DNA of 64,000 bases, from positions 248,001-312,000 of the forward strand of contig NZ_FOUX01000002.1 in the NCBI RefSeq assembly GCF_900114995.1, read 5' to 3'. This stretch comes from Chitinophaga sp. YR627 (GTDB lineage: Bacteria > Bacteroidota > Bacteroidia > Chitinophagales > Chitinophagaceae). How positions within the stretch are numbered: the first letter of the stretch is position 1; every line of letters starts with the position of its first letter. The translations under genes and the position numbers were made by a program. This document shows positions 56,390 through 64,000 of this stretch, in pieces. The notes under the pieces are model-generated. The model was not told where the DNA came from, did no database searches, and saw only the letters and a list, made by a program, of their open reading frames with translations.

Positions 56390-58177
56390 TTACCATCCTG
56401 GATTCTGTACCAGGATACGGGTGCGATCCAGTTCATACTGGCTGATGGGGAACCAGTTCAGCGCCGGAATATACATATGCAGCGCAGCAACGACCCTTTT
56501 ATAGAAGTCATCTCCATCTTTGTTGATATCCATTCCGTGTACTTCCCCCATAACTTCTGCTACAATTTTCCAGCGACGGATATCAAACCAGCGATGATTT
56601 TCATATGCCAGTTCGATCCTGCGTTCCTGCCGTATTGCCTTCCGCATTTCCTCCTGAGAAACAGGGGCGGGTAACTCTCCTGTTCCCGCGCCATAAAGAG
56701 GAATACCTGCACGCTCACGGATCTTGTTCAGATAAAGCAATATATCCGGATGACCGGGACTATATTCATTCAATGCTTCCACATAATTGAGGTAGATCTC
56801 TCCCAGGCGAAAAATAACTTCGGGGCGCTCCTGTTTTTGTCCACTGCCACCTGCGCCTGCATTCGTCTGAGAAGCTATATTTTTCCTTACGAGGTAGCCT
56901 GTTCTTGTCCAATCAGTTGGATGTCCATTTTTACCGTTAGGTCCTGATCTGTAGAAAGTAACCGGAGCAGCCGCTTTCATACTTCCTCCCTGCCATACGC
57001 AATTGTTATAGATCACATCCGCATAAAAGCGAGGCTCTCTGTTGAGGTACATATTACTTACTTTCACGCCTTCCACTTCCGTGAATCCGGTTTCAGTATA
57101 TAAAGGAGATGCTTTAATAGATCTGCCATCTTTCATGAAATAAGCATCCACCTGTTCCTGTGTGACGCCTACTCCGTTCCATCCACCTGCCTGTCTTGGC
57201 ATCGAATTTACATCCCTGTCTACAAGTCCGTTTTTCTTTCTGACGAAGATCTGTTCTCCATTCCATGGCTTCAGGAAAATGCCCTGTAATGATTTCATCA
57301 CATCCCCGGAAGGATCTTTATAAAGACTGTACAATCCAATATCCATTACAGCCTTTGATGCATCTGCTGCTTTTCTCCATTTCTCTTTATCAAAAGAAGT
57401 GGATATCATGGGCGTACCATCATAGTTTTTAAAGCCCGCCATTTCGGTGTTACCATTGTATAGGGGACTTGCCGCATATAAAAACAGCCGTGATTTAATA
57501 GCGAGGGCGATACCTTTGGTCATTCTTCCCAACTCGATCTCACTGGATTGTCCGTTAGAGCTGGGTACCAAAGGCAGATCAACAAGGGCTGAATCCAGCT
57601 GATCACTGACATAGGTTACACATTCGTCAAACGGACTTCTGGGAAGTTGCATCGATGCAGCCGGCGCATCCGGAGAAACAGGATTATCTCCAACCAGTAC
57701 GACAGGGCCATATTGCATCATCAGTAAAAAGTAGAAGTACGCTCTCAGGCAACGGGCTTCTGCCAGATACTGATCAATCAGCTGCTGCCCGTTTACGCTG
57801 CGGATCTCTACATTTTCATTGATATGTGCCATGAAATAAGAGGCAGAGCGGATGCCATTATAATATCTGCCCCAACGGTCAAAGATGGCATTACCCGCGC
57901 TGATATTACCGATATTAAGATCATATACAACATATTTGGACCAGGTAATATCTCCCTCGTCACAGTTGCTGAACCAGGGTGATCCTTCCCATACGTTCGC
58001 ATCATCATTTACATAGCTATAGACGTTCGCGAGAAACTGTTCGGATGTCGCTTTTTTACGAAAGACCTCTTCTATCGTGATACGGTCATCCGGCACCTGA
58101 TCAAGGTATTTACTGCATCCGCTGGCCAGGAGGATACAAAGAGACAGGATCACTTTTGATATAATATTTCTTTTCAT
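56390..58177 (-). CDS. RagB/SusD family outer-membrane lipoprotein
   Basis: A 595-residue SusD homologue. Lipobox ASGC gives lipidation at Cys21. The TPR-rich N-terminal SusD-like domain (SKYLDQVPDDRITIEEVFRK, AEARCLRAYFYFLLMMQYGP) is followed by the C-terminal SusD domain (RRIELAYENHRWFDIRRWKI and the end QYELDRTRILVQNPGW). It captures glycan at the cell surface and forms the lid of the adjacent SusC channel. The genes are 15 bp apart, so they are translationally linked. Confidence 0.94.
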   Translation of the reverse strand: MKRNIISKVILSLCILLASGCSKYLDQVPDDRITIEEVFRKKATSEQFLANVYSYVNDDANVWEGSPWFSNCDEGDITWSKYVVYDLNIGNISAGNAIFDRWGRYYNGIRSASYFMAHINENVEIRSVNGQQLIDQYLAEARCLRAYFYFLLMMQYGPVVLVGDNPVSPDAPAASMQLPRSPFDECVTYVSDQLDSALVDLPLVPSSNGQSSEIELGRMTKGIALAIKSRLFLYAASPLYNGNTEMAGFKNYDGTPMISTSFDKEKWRKAADASKAVMDIGLYSLYKDPSGDVMKSLQGIFLKPWNGEQIFVRKKNGLVDRDVNSMPRQAGGWNGVGVTQEQVDAYFMKDGRSIKASPLYTETGFTEVEGVKVSNMYLNREPRFYADVIYNNCVWQGGSMKAAAPVTFYRSGPNGKNGHPTDWTRTGYLVRKNIASQTNAGAGGSGQKQERPEVIFRLGEIYLNYVEALNEYSPGHPDILLYLNKIRERAGIPLYGAGTGELPAPVSQEEMRKAIRQERRIELAYENHRWFDIRRWKIVAEVMGEVHGMDINKDGDDFYKRVVAALHMYIPALNWFPISQYELDRTRILVQNPGW

Positions 58178-58192
58178 GTTCTCGGTTTAATC

Positions 58193-61100
58193 TTATCTGA
58201 AAGTGAGTTTCGCTCCGACGTTGAATGTTTTGACCAATGGGTATCCGGCGCCACGGCCATCACCCAGTTCGACGTCCCATAATTTAAATCCACTGATGGT
58301 GGCGAGGTTATTACCGATAAAATACAGGTTCATTGATGACAGTCCTGCTAATTTCAACCATTGACTTGCGGAGAAGGTATAGCCAAACTGTAAGGTCTGC
58401 AGGCGAAGGAATGCGCCATTTTTCACCCACCAGGAGCTGCCTGCGTAGTTCATATTATCATTGCCATAGGTCAATCTGGGATAGAATGGATGAGGATTAG
58501 GATTATCAGGCGTCCAGCGGTCAGTGATCCCTGCCAGCAGGTTACCGCGTTCACCACCCTGACTAAAGGGCTGCAAACCATCTCCATTCAACCGGATATC
58601 CACATTACTGATCCCTTTGAACCATCCGGCGACATACCAGCCATTCCAGCTGATGCTGGGACCAAATCCGTAAACGATTTCCGGGATGTTACCATAACCG
58701 ATAGGACCGGCATCATAGTTATCTATTTTACCGTCACTGTTCAAATCCTTATACTTTATATCACCAGGTTCATTTCTACCGGTCTGATAAGGACTGGCGG
58801 CAACATCGGCCTTCGAGGTATATAAACCAAGGGCGGTATAACCAAAGCGTTGTCCGTATTTACGACCGATCCGTTGTTGCCAGGGATAGGCCCATGGGGC
58901 ATTTGCATCATTGATAATGATAGCGCGGTTCCAGGTAAAATTGCCTCTGAAACCAACATCCACAGCACCGATCTTTTTATTGAGCTCTATGGTTGTTTCT
59001 ACCCCTTTGTTGTGGATCTCCCCCAGATTGGCCCAGGGCAGATTGCGTATACCGACATAGTTGGGCACGTCTCCCCGCTGGCGAAAGATATTGGTGCGGT
59101 TCTCATTGAATACGTCCACTACTACTGAGAGCTGATCACGCAAAGCTCTTAATTCAAGTCCCAGATTAGCTTTCTTTGCTTTCTCCCAGGTAACGGATAC
59201 GGCGTAATCGCCGATATCCATTCCATTGATCTCATTATTAATACCGTTACCACCGTAAGAATATTTATCATTTCCGCCATCGACTGTGGAGATGTAGGCA
59301 AAGCGGCGCCCGCCGATATTACCGTTTCCTGCCAGACCATAAGAGAAGCGGAGTTTCAGTAACTGTATTTTATCCTGTAAGGGTTTAAAGAACTTTTCTT
59401 CAGAAGCTACCCAGCCGACAGCTGCCGACGGAAGAAAGCCAAATCTTCTGCCTGGTTCAAATGTTTCTGAACCATTATAACCAAAGTTGGCTTCAGCGAG
59501 ATACCGGTCATTCCAGGCATAGGTGACACGACCAGCCAATCCCATAAAGCGATATGGAATAGAGGAGATAAAGTCACCCGCAAATGCATCCTGTCTGTCA
59601 GACTGTGTGAACACGAGCATACCTGTTACTTCATTTGCACCAAAATCTTGTTTATAGTTCATTCTTGCTTCCGTATAAAATTGCCGGGAGCCCCCATTTG
59701 AACGTTCATACCCCAGATAGTTGCTTCCAATAGAAGTTTGCTCCAGCAACAGGTTGCCATCGTTATCTCTTCCTTTCGCCAGGTAACCGTCCACGGACTT
59801 GGTACGCTTGATCGTATGATTGTTATAATTATCAAATGAAAACATACCCGACACAGACAGTCCTTTTAACCAGAAACCGAGGTCTTGTGTCAGGCGGATA
59901 TTACTCCATAACTGACTTCTGAATTCAGACACATATCCTGACTGGGTCAACATTGTATATGGATTATTAATATCGGCTGTACGCAGTTTTGAATGCAGGC
60001 CATTCGAATAAACCGGCGGGATCAGGATAGGTGGCAATGTGTATGCCGCTGCCCAGATATCATCCACAGAACTACCCGGATAGTTCCCGTTACTGAGCCA
60101 TCCGGACGCGCCAAAGTCTACACTGGTGGTTTTAGTCAGTTGTAAAACCAGGCTGGAAGTAAAATTGTACCGGGTGAATTTTATTTGTGAATTATATGCA
60201 GACAGTTCGTCTGTTTTATACATTCCGGCCTCATCGTAGTAGCCCACAGAGAGGTAATACTTCGCCTTGTCGGAGCCGCCGTTTGCATTTACCCTGGCGC
60301 GCCGGTTGTGTCCGAAATCATTAAACAGTACCTTAAACCAGTCTACATTCGGATAAAGGTCGGGATCAGTACCATCAGCAGTTTTCGCAATGCGTTCTTC
60401 TGTATATTTTGGTAAAGGATCAGCGGGATTACTATTTTTATATGCCTCATTGGCCATCCGCATATAAGTCACGCCATCTGCAAATGCCGGCGTCTTTGTA
60501 AACTGTGTAAACCCCTGATCGTACTGTGCGTTGATCAATGGCTTACCCACCTTACCTTGTTTTGTCTGAATAAGAATGACGCCATTGGCGCCTCTCACAC
60601 CATATACAGCAGTAGCAGAAGCATCTTTAAGGATACTGAAGCTGGCGATATCTTCGGGGTCGACATTCGCGAAATCGCGCTCTACACCATCCACCAACAC
60701 CAGTGGACTACTACTTGTAAAAGTAGAAATGCCGCGGATGTAGATCTCAGCGTTATCATATCCTGGTTGTCCGCTACGCTGTACGCCTATAATACCAGCG
60801 ACACGTCCGGCGATAGCGTTCGTCAGATTAGCAGCAGGCAATTTCAGGTCTTCTGCCCGGATAGTGCTTTGTGCGCCAACAGCCGTGATCTTTTTCTGTT
60901 GTCCGTATCCTACGACTACAACATCCTGCAGGTTCGATGCCTTTTCATTCAGGGTGATATCCAATTTATCCTGTCCTTTCAGCGGTATTTCCTGCGAGAG
61001 AAAGCCGACATAGGAAAATATCAGCACATCACCAGTCGCTACTTTCAGATAATACACACCGTCGGGACCTGTCTGGGTGTTTGCGTTATTACTTTTACAG

Positions 61101-61555
61101 CGGACAGTTACGCCCGGAATGGGTTCTCCCTTTGCGTCTGTTACCTTTCCGCTGATCACCTTTGGTTGAGAAGGTGCGGGATTATTCTTTTTACGGACAA
61201 TCACAGAATTGTCCAGCATACTGTATTCAACAGGTTGATTCTTAAAACACTCATCCAGGAGTTGTTTCAGCGGCTGTTTAACGACGTTGAAGGTCAGGGG
61301 AAGCGTTTGCTGCAGCAGTTCATCTTCGTAGACGAAGAGCAGTCCGGATTGCTGCTGTATTTTTTTAAAGACATTTTCCAGCGATTCATTTTTCACACTC
61401 AGTGTGATGGTCTGGTCTTGTCGCTGTGCATTTAAGCGAACCGACAGCAAGAGCATGGATATAAAAAAAGCAATCATCATCTGCCGCCGGCACAGGGGCT
61501 TCCTCTGCATACAGGGAGCTCCCCTGTGCAGCCATAAACGTGGAATTCTATTCAT
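58193..61555 (-). CDS. SusC/RagA TonB-linked outer membrane protein with STN domain
   Basis: A 1120-residue SusC homologue: signal peptide (about 20-44), an STN signalling domain (about 48-118; ITLSVKNESLENVFKKIQQQ), carboxypeptidase-like domain (KVISGKVTDAKGEPIPGVTV), plug (LQDVVVVGYGQQKKITAVGA; FSILKDASATAVYGVRGANG) and a barrel ending NVGAKLTFR. The STN domain is the part that contacts FecR, so glycan import signals to the ECF sigma factor. FecR lies 51 bp upstream on the same strand. Together with SusD it imports glycan pieces into the periplasm. Confidence 0.94.
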   Translation of the reverse strand: MNRIPRLWLHRGAPCMQRKPLCRRQMMIAFFISMLLLSVRLNAQRQDQTITLSVKNESLENVFKKIQQQSGLLFVYEDELLQQTLPLTFNVVKQPLKQLLDECFKNQPVEYSMLDNSVIVRKKNNPAPSQPKVISGKVTDAKGEPIPGVTVRCKSNNANTQTGPDGVYYLKVATGDVLIFSYVGFLSQEIPLKGQDKLDITLNEKASNLQDVVVVGYGQQKKITAVGAQSTIRAEDLKLPAANLTNAIAGRVAGIIGVQRSGQPGYDNAEIYIRGISTFTSSSPLVLVDGVERDFANVDPEDIASFSILKDASATAVYGVRGANGVILIQTKQGKVGKPLINAQYDQGFTQFTKTPAFADGVTYMRMANEAYKNSNPADPLPKYTEERIAKTADGTDPDLYPNVDWFKVLFNDFGHNRRARVNANGGSDKAKYYLSVGYYDEAGMYKTDELSAYNSQIKFTRYNFTSSLVLQLTKTTSVDFGASGWLSNGNYPGSSVDDIWAAAYTLPPILIPPVYSNGLHSKLRTADINNPYTMLTQSGYVSEFRSQLWSNIRLTQDLGFWLKGLSVSGMFSFDNYNNHTIKRTKSVDGYLAKGRDNDGNLLLEQTSIGSNYLGYERSNGGSRQFYTEARMNYKQDFGANEVTGMLVFTQSDRQDAFAGDFISSIPYRFMGLAGRVTYAWNDRYLAEANFGYNGSETFEPGRRFGFLPSAAVGWVASEEKFFKPLQDKIQLLKLRFSYGLAGNGNIGGRRFAYISTVDGGNDKYSYGGNGINNEINGMDIGDYAVSVTWEKAKKANLGLELRALRDQLSVVVDVFNENRTNIFRQRGDVPNYVGIRNLPWANLGEIHNKGVETTIELNKKIGAVDVGFRGNFTWNRAIIINDANAPWAYPWQQRIGRKYGQRFGYTALGLYTSKADVAASPYQTGRNEPGDIKYKDLNSDGKIDNYDAGPIGYGNIPEIVYGFGPSISWNGWYVAGWFKGISNVDIRLNGDGLQPFSQGGERGNLLAGITDRWTPDNPNPHPFYPRLTYGNDNMNYAGSSWWVKNGAFLRLQTLQFGYTFSASQWLKLAGLSSMNLYFIGNNLATISGFKLWDVELGDGRGAGYPLVKTFNVGAKLTFR

Positions 61556-61606
61556 TTGGCTAGTAGTTAAGAAACGATTTTTTTGGTATAAAAGGTGGTT
61601 TGGTTG

Positions 61607-62752
61607 TTATTCTCCGATAGTGACTACAATCGTATTTTTCTGTATGCTGAACTTCATGGCGCCTGTCATTTCAAGTCTCCTGAGTACATCTGTGATGTTG
61701 GTAAAGCGCATAATCTTACCGCTGAATTTCCTGTTTACATTCCCTCCTGCAAAAATCACTTTCATGTTATACCATCTTCCGATCTCGGCCATTATACTGG
61801 TGATACTTTCCCTGTCAAAGGCAAAGTAGCCTTCCTTCCAGGCGATAACGATGTCGGTATTGACGTCTTTTACTGAATAGGTTGTCTGTCCTGCTTTATA
61901 ATTTAATTGTTGTCCTATACGCAATGTTTGTTCTTTCCCCCTGAGCGCTACATTTACAGCACCACGGACGAGGGTCACGCTGGCCGTGTTTTCTTCGGTA
62001 TGCGCTTTTATATTAAACATGGTCCCTAAAGCTTTTACGGATTCTCCATTGACATGTACAATAAAAGGATTGGATGCATCCGCACTTACTTCAAAACAGG
62101 CTTCCCCTGTCAGATATACTTCTCTCCTGCCACCAAAGAACACGGGAAAACGAAGAGAAGTCCCGGCATTCAGGTATACCCGCGAGCCATCCGCCAGTGT
62201 AACGGCGAACTGCTCACCTGCGGGCGTAACGATACTGTTTGTATCCGGGATGGCAGTTTTTGTATCCTGCTGACTGTAAGACAGTATACTACCCGATCGT
62301 TTGCTGGCCAGTACACCGGCAGATGAAGCTAAGGGTCCATCTGCAGCGTCTGAAAGGGACACCTGTTTTCCGTTGGCCAGGGTGAGATAAGTCCTGCGTT
62401 CGTGTCGGGAATCCGGCTGGCTGACGCCACTATATTCTTTACCCTGACTGGTTTTAGCGTTCCGCAGTTGTATTGTATAAATGACACCGGCGCTTAATCC
62501 TGCCAGCATAGCCGCGACCGCCCACCATAGCCGTCCAGGACGCCTCCTGATCTGATGACGGACAGCAGGTTGCATACTGTTTTGCAGTCTGGCCAGAATC
62601 GCCTGCTTTATCTCTTCTGCTCCGGGCTCTTCTCTATCCGCAATATCCAGTGACATTTCATCCTGGTAGGCATGTAAGGCCCGAATTTCGTCTTCATCCA
62701 GCTTTCCCTTCAGGTAAAGTTCGTATTGTATCAAAAACTCTTCTTCCGTCAT
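61607..62752 (-). CDS. FecR-family anti-sigma factor
   Basis: A 381-residue sigma regulator: cytoplasmic N-terminal sigma-binding part (about 1-70), one membrane helix (LWWAVAAMLAGLSAGVIYTI), periplasmic FecR domain (NSIVTPAGEQFAVTLADGSR, VYLTGEACFEVSAD, VNGESVKALGTMFNIKAHTE) and a C-terminal DUF4974 domain (YFAFDRESITSIMAEIGRWY, ILRRLEMTG-like LRRLEMTGAMKFSIQKN). It holds the sigma factor until SusC-STN signals. It is the first gene of the leftward PUL operon and divergent from the sigma gene by 113 bp. Confidence 0.93.
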   Translation of the reverse strand: MTEEEFLIQYELYLKGKLDEDEIRALHAYQDEMSLDIADREEPGAEEIKQAILARLQNSMQPAVRHQIRRRPGRLWWAVAAMLAGLSAGVIYTIQLRNAKTSQGKEYSGVSQPDSRHERRTYLTLANGKQVSLSDAADGPLASSAGVLASKRSGSILSYSQQDTKTAIPDTNSIVTPAGEQFAVTLADGSRVYLNAGTSLRFPVFFGGRREVYLTGEACFEVSADASNPFIVHVNGESVKALGTMFNIKAHTEENTASVTLVRGAVNVALRGKEQTLRIGQQLNYKAGQTTYSVKDVNTDIVIAWKEGYFAFDRESITSIMAEIGRWYNMKVIFAGGNVNRKFSGKIMRFTNITDVLRRLEMTGAMKFSIQKNTIVVTIGE

Positions 62753-62865
62753 GGTGGCATTCTTTGTTTATAAGTATGAAAAAAAGAGCGGGACACACAT
62801 AAAATGAAAATATTTTTTTTAATTTTCTAAAGACTATCTTTTCCACGACTTTCAATTCAACCACC

Positions 62866-63447
62866 ATGCCTCCCATAGATGAATCTGATATCCGGTTATG
62901 GAATGCCGTTCGTAATGACGATCAGCAGGCATTTACGCGGCTGTTTGACAAATACTGGGCGGCTGTATACAATACCTGTTCAAGACAGCTGAAGGATAAG
63001 GATGTATGTCAGGAGATCGTCCATGACATCTTCCTGAGTCTCTGGACCCGTCGCCAGACCCTGGTCATCGAATCATTCCCTGCCTTTCTGCTCACGGCTA
63101 CACGGTATCAGATCTATTCCCGCAGGAAAGTAAAACAACTGGTGCTACCCGGTGTGGAAGAGCTCAGCGACAGCGACCTGACTTCCAACGAAGCAGATAC
63201 CCGTATACGGCAGTCGGAGTTAAATGTTCAATTACAACAATTATTGTCGCTGTTACCACCACGCTGTCAGCAGATATTCAAAATGAGCAGGTTCGAGTAT
63301 CTTTCCAATGATGAGATAGCCGAAAAGCTGCATATTTCGAAACGTACTGTTGAAAATCAGCTCACTTATGCATTGCAACATTTGCGTGTACACCTGAAAG
63401 ATATTGTCGCCCTGGTCATTAATATCATGCTTATCACCAGGAAATAA
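62866..63447 (+). CDS. ECF RNA polymerase sigma-70 factor
   Basis: A 193-residue ECF sigma factor. Region 2 is FTRLFDKYWAAVYNTCSRQL with KDKDVCQEIVHDIFLSLWTR. Region 4 is LLPPRCQQIFKMSRFEYLSN, DEIAEKLHISKRTVENQLTY and ALQHLRVHLK. It belongs to the Bacteroidota FecR-controlled group that drives PULs. Unlike most such loci, where the sigma gene precedes fecR on the same strand, it is divergent from its FecR, so one intergenic region must carry both promoters. Confidence 0.93.
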   Translation: MPPIDESDIRLWNAVRNDDQQAFTRLFDKYWAAVYNTCSRQLKDKDVCQEIVHDIFLSLWTRRQTLVIESFPAFLLTATRYQIYSRRKVKQLVLPGVEELSDSDLTSNEADTRIRQSELNVQLQQLLSLLPPRCQQIFKMSRFEYLSNDEIAEKLHISKRTVENQLTYALQHLRVHLKDIVALVINIMLITRK

Positions 63448-63651
63448 TACAAGCGTTATTTCCCCTCCGCTATCCTACCTCAGATAAAAATTTCCCTCCT
63501 TTTTAAAATAGTATGTGTGTCCGGGATGGATTTGCATACTTATCAAACAGATCCACGTAGATAACAAAACCGGCCAACGGTTTTGAATGGCCTGCCTTTT
63601 TCCACAGTATTCCACAAATTAAATATGAATCACTCAATCCAAAATCGAAAC

Positions 63652-64000
63652 ATGAAAACAGACCGTTTAACCATGAACCCAGGGCGTAGTATGCTTATGT
63701 CCCTGACTGTCCTCACAGTAACCATATTTACCGGGTGCCGCGAAAAGAACCTGGTAGATCCTGCGCTGGAAAGAAATCCTTCTCTGGCTGCAGCACCTAT
63801 GAATCTGGTCAACTCCGGTAATGCGGATGCAGCTATTGATGCGTTTAACAACGCCTTTCTGGTCAACTCCGGCGGACTTACCTACTATAAGAAATCCATC
63901 AATGACAATGCATCTGATGGTACATGGACACTTGCCCTGAATATTATGGGGATGGAAGATGCCTATGAGCGAACCGGAAGAGCTGCACACAAAACGCTGG
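63652..64000 (+). CDS. GH76-like glycoside hydrolase lipoprotein, cut by window edge
   Basis: The first 116 residues of a lipoprotein (lipobox FTGC, Cys29; an in-frame ATG at 63625 is an alternative start). After NPSLAAAPMNLVNSGNADAA the sequence AIDAFNNAFLVNSGGLTYYK and SINDNASDGTWTLALNIMGM, EDAYERTG resembles the (alpha/alpha)6 start of GH76 enzymes, many of which are alpha-1,6-mannanases. The frame is open to the window end. It follows the sigma gene after 204 bp and probably belongs to the PUL regulon. Confidence 0.65.
   Translation, partial: MKTDRLTMNPGRSMLMSLTVLTVTIFTGCREKNLVDPALERNPSLAAAPMNLVNSGNADAAIDAFNNAFLVNSGGLTYYKKSINDNASDGTWTLALNIMGMEDAYERTGRAAHKTL

Noticed and set aside
60557..61435. 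292-codon open frame on the plus strand inside susC
   Set aside because: It is the complement of a clearly recognisable SusC plug/STN region, and its translation has no domain pattern.

Overview
The window looks like chromosomal DNA of a Bacteroidota bacterium, most likely Chitinophagaceae (Chitinophaga-like). The evidence is a complete SusC/SusD polysaccharide utilization locus with FecR and an ECF sigma factor, many small lipoproteins with Bacteroidota-style lipoboxes, C-terminal T9SS sorting domains (types A and B), TonB-dependent receptors with an N-terminal carboxypeptidase-like domain, and -7 promoter boxes of the TAnnTTTG type instead of E. coli -10 boxes. No rRNA, tRNA, intact insertion sequence or CRISPR array was recognised.

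Layout. 0-1 kb is decayed mobile DNA: a frameshifted hypothetical gene running off the left edge, a hairpin, and a truncated, frameshifted tyrosine recombinase. 1.1-2.8 kb is an HxlR regulator divergent from an SDR oxidoreductase and a SnoaL-like protein, with a dyad operator between them. 3-14 kb holds lipoproteins, a membrane-tethered winged-helix regulator opposite an Asp-box lipoprotein, a methyltransferase, a DUF1826 protein, a large all-helical protein, a YiaA/YiaB protein and a hydrolase. Several genes here show frameshifts, a premature stop or remnants. 14-17.8 kb is a two-gene cassette of an FAD amine oxidase and a ThDP-dependent decarboxylase or carboligase. 18-25 kb has a secreted GH5 glycanase, ppnP, a siderophore-type TonB receptor and an apparently solitary DNA methyltransferase.

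26.4-30.2 kb is the most interesting block: a DUF692/MNIO enzyme directly downstream of a 51-residue lipoprotein-like peptide ending in CPACGMG, next to a DUF5996 protein, an outer-membrane-like protein and a DUF3347 (heavy-metal type) protein. I read this as a RiPP locus whose product is probably a membrane-anchored, copper-handling modified lipopeptide.

30.5-43.8 kb contains a beta-helix lipoprotein, an Lnt-like nitrilase, a Crp/Fnr regulator, a T9SS adhesin-like protein, an MFS exporter, a GH43 enzyme, a FimB/Mfa2-like lipoprotein preceded by degenerate copies of its own 5' end, and a GNAT enzyme. 44-49.6 kb is a run of small stress or metabolic genes (AraC regulator, PEBP protein, two DinB proteins, hydrolases, a Tat-type aldo/keto reductase). 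49.7-52 kb is a second siderophore-type receptor. 52.2-64 kb is the PUL: FecR, SusC with an STN domain, SusD, a DUF1735-F5/8C surface lipoprotein and a GH2 enzyme run leftward. A divergent ECF sigma factor and a GH76-like enzyme, cut by the window edge, run rightward.

The PUL genes fit one logic: glycan sensed through SusC-STN, FecR and sigma; bound by SusD and the surface lipoprotein; cut by GH2 and GH76. Most other blocks are small independent transcription units separated by clear hairpin terminators.
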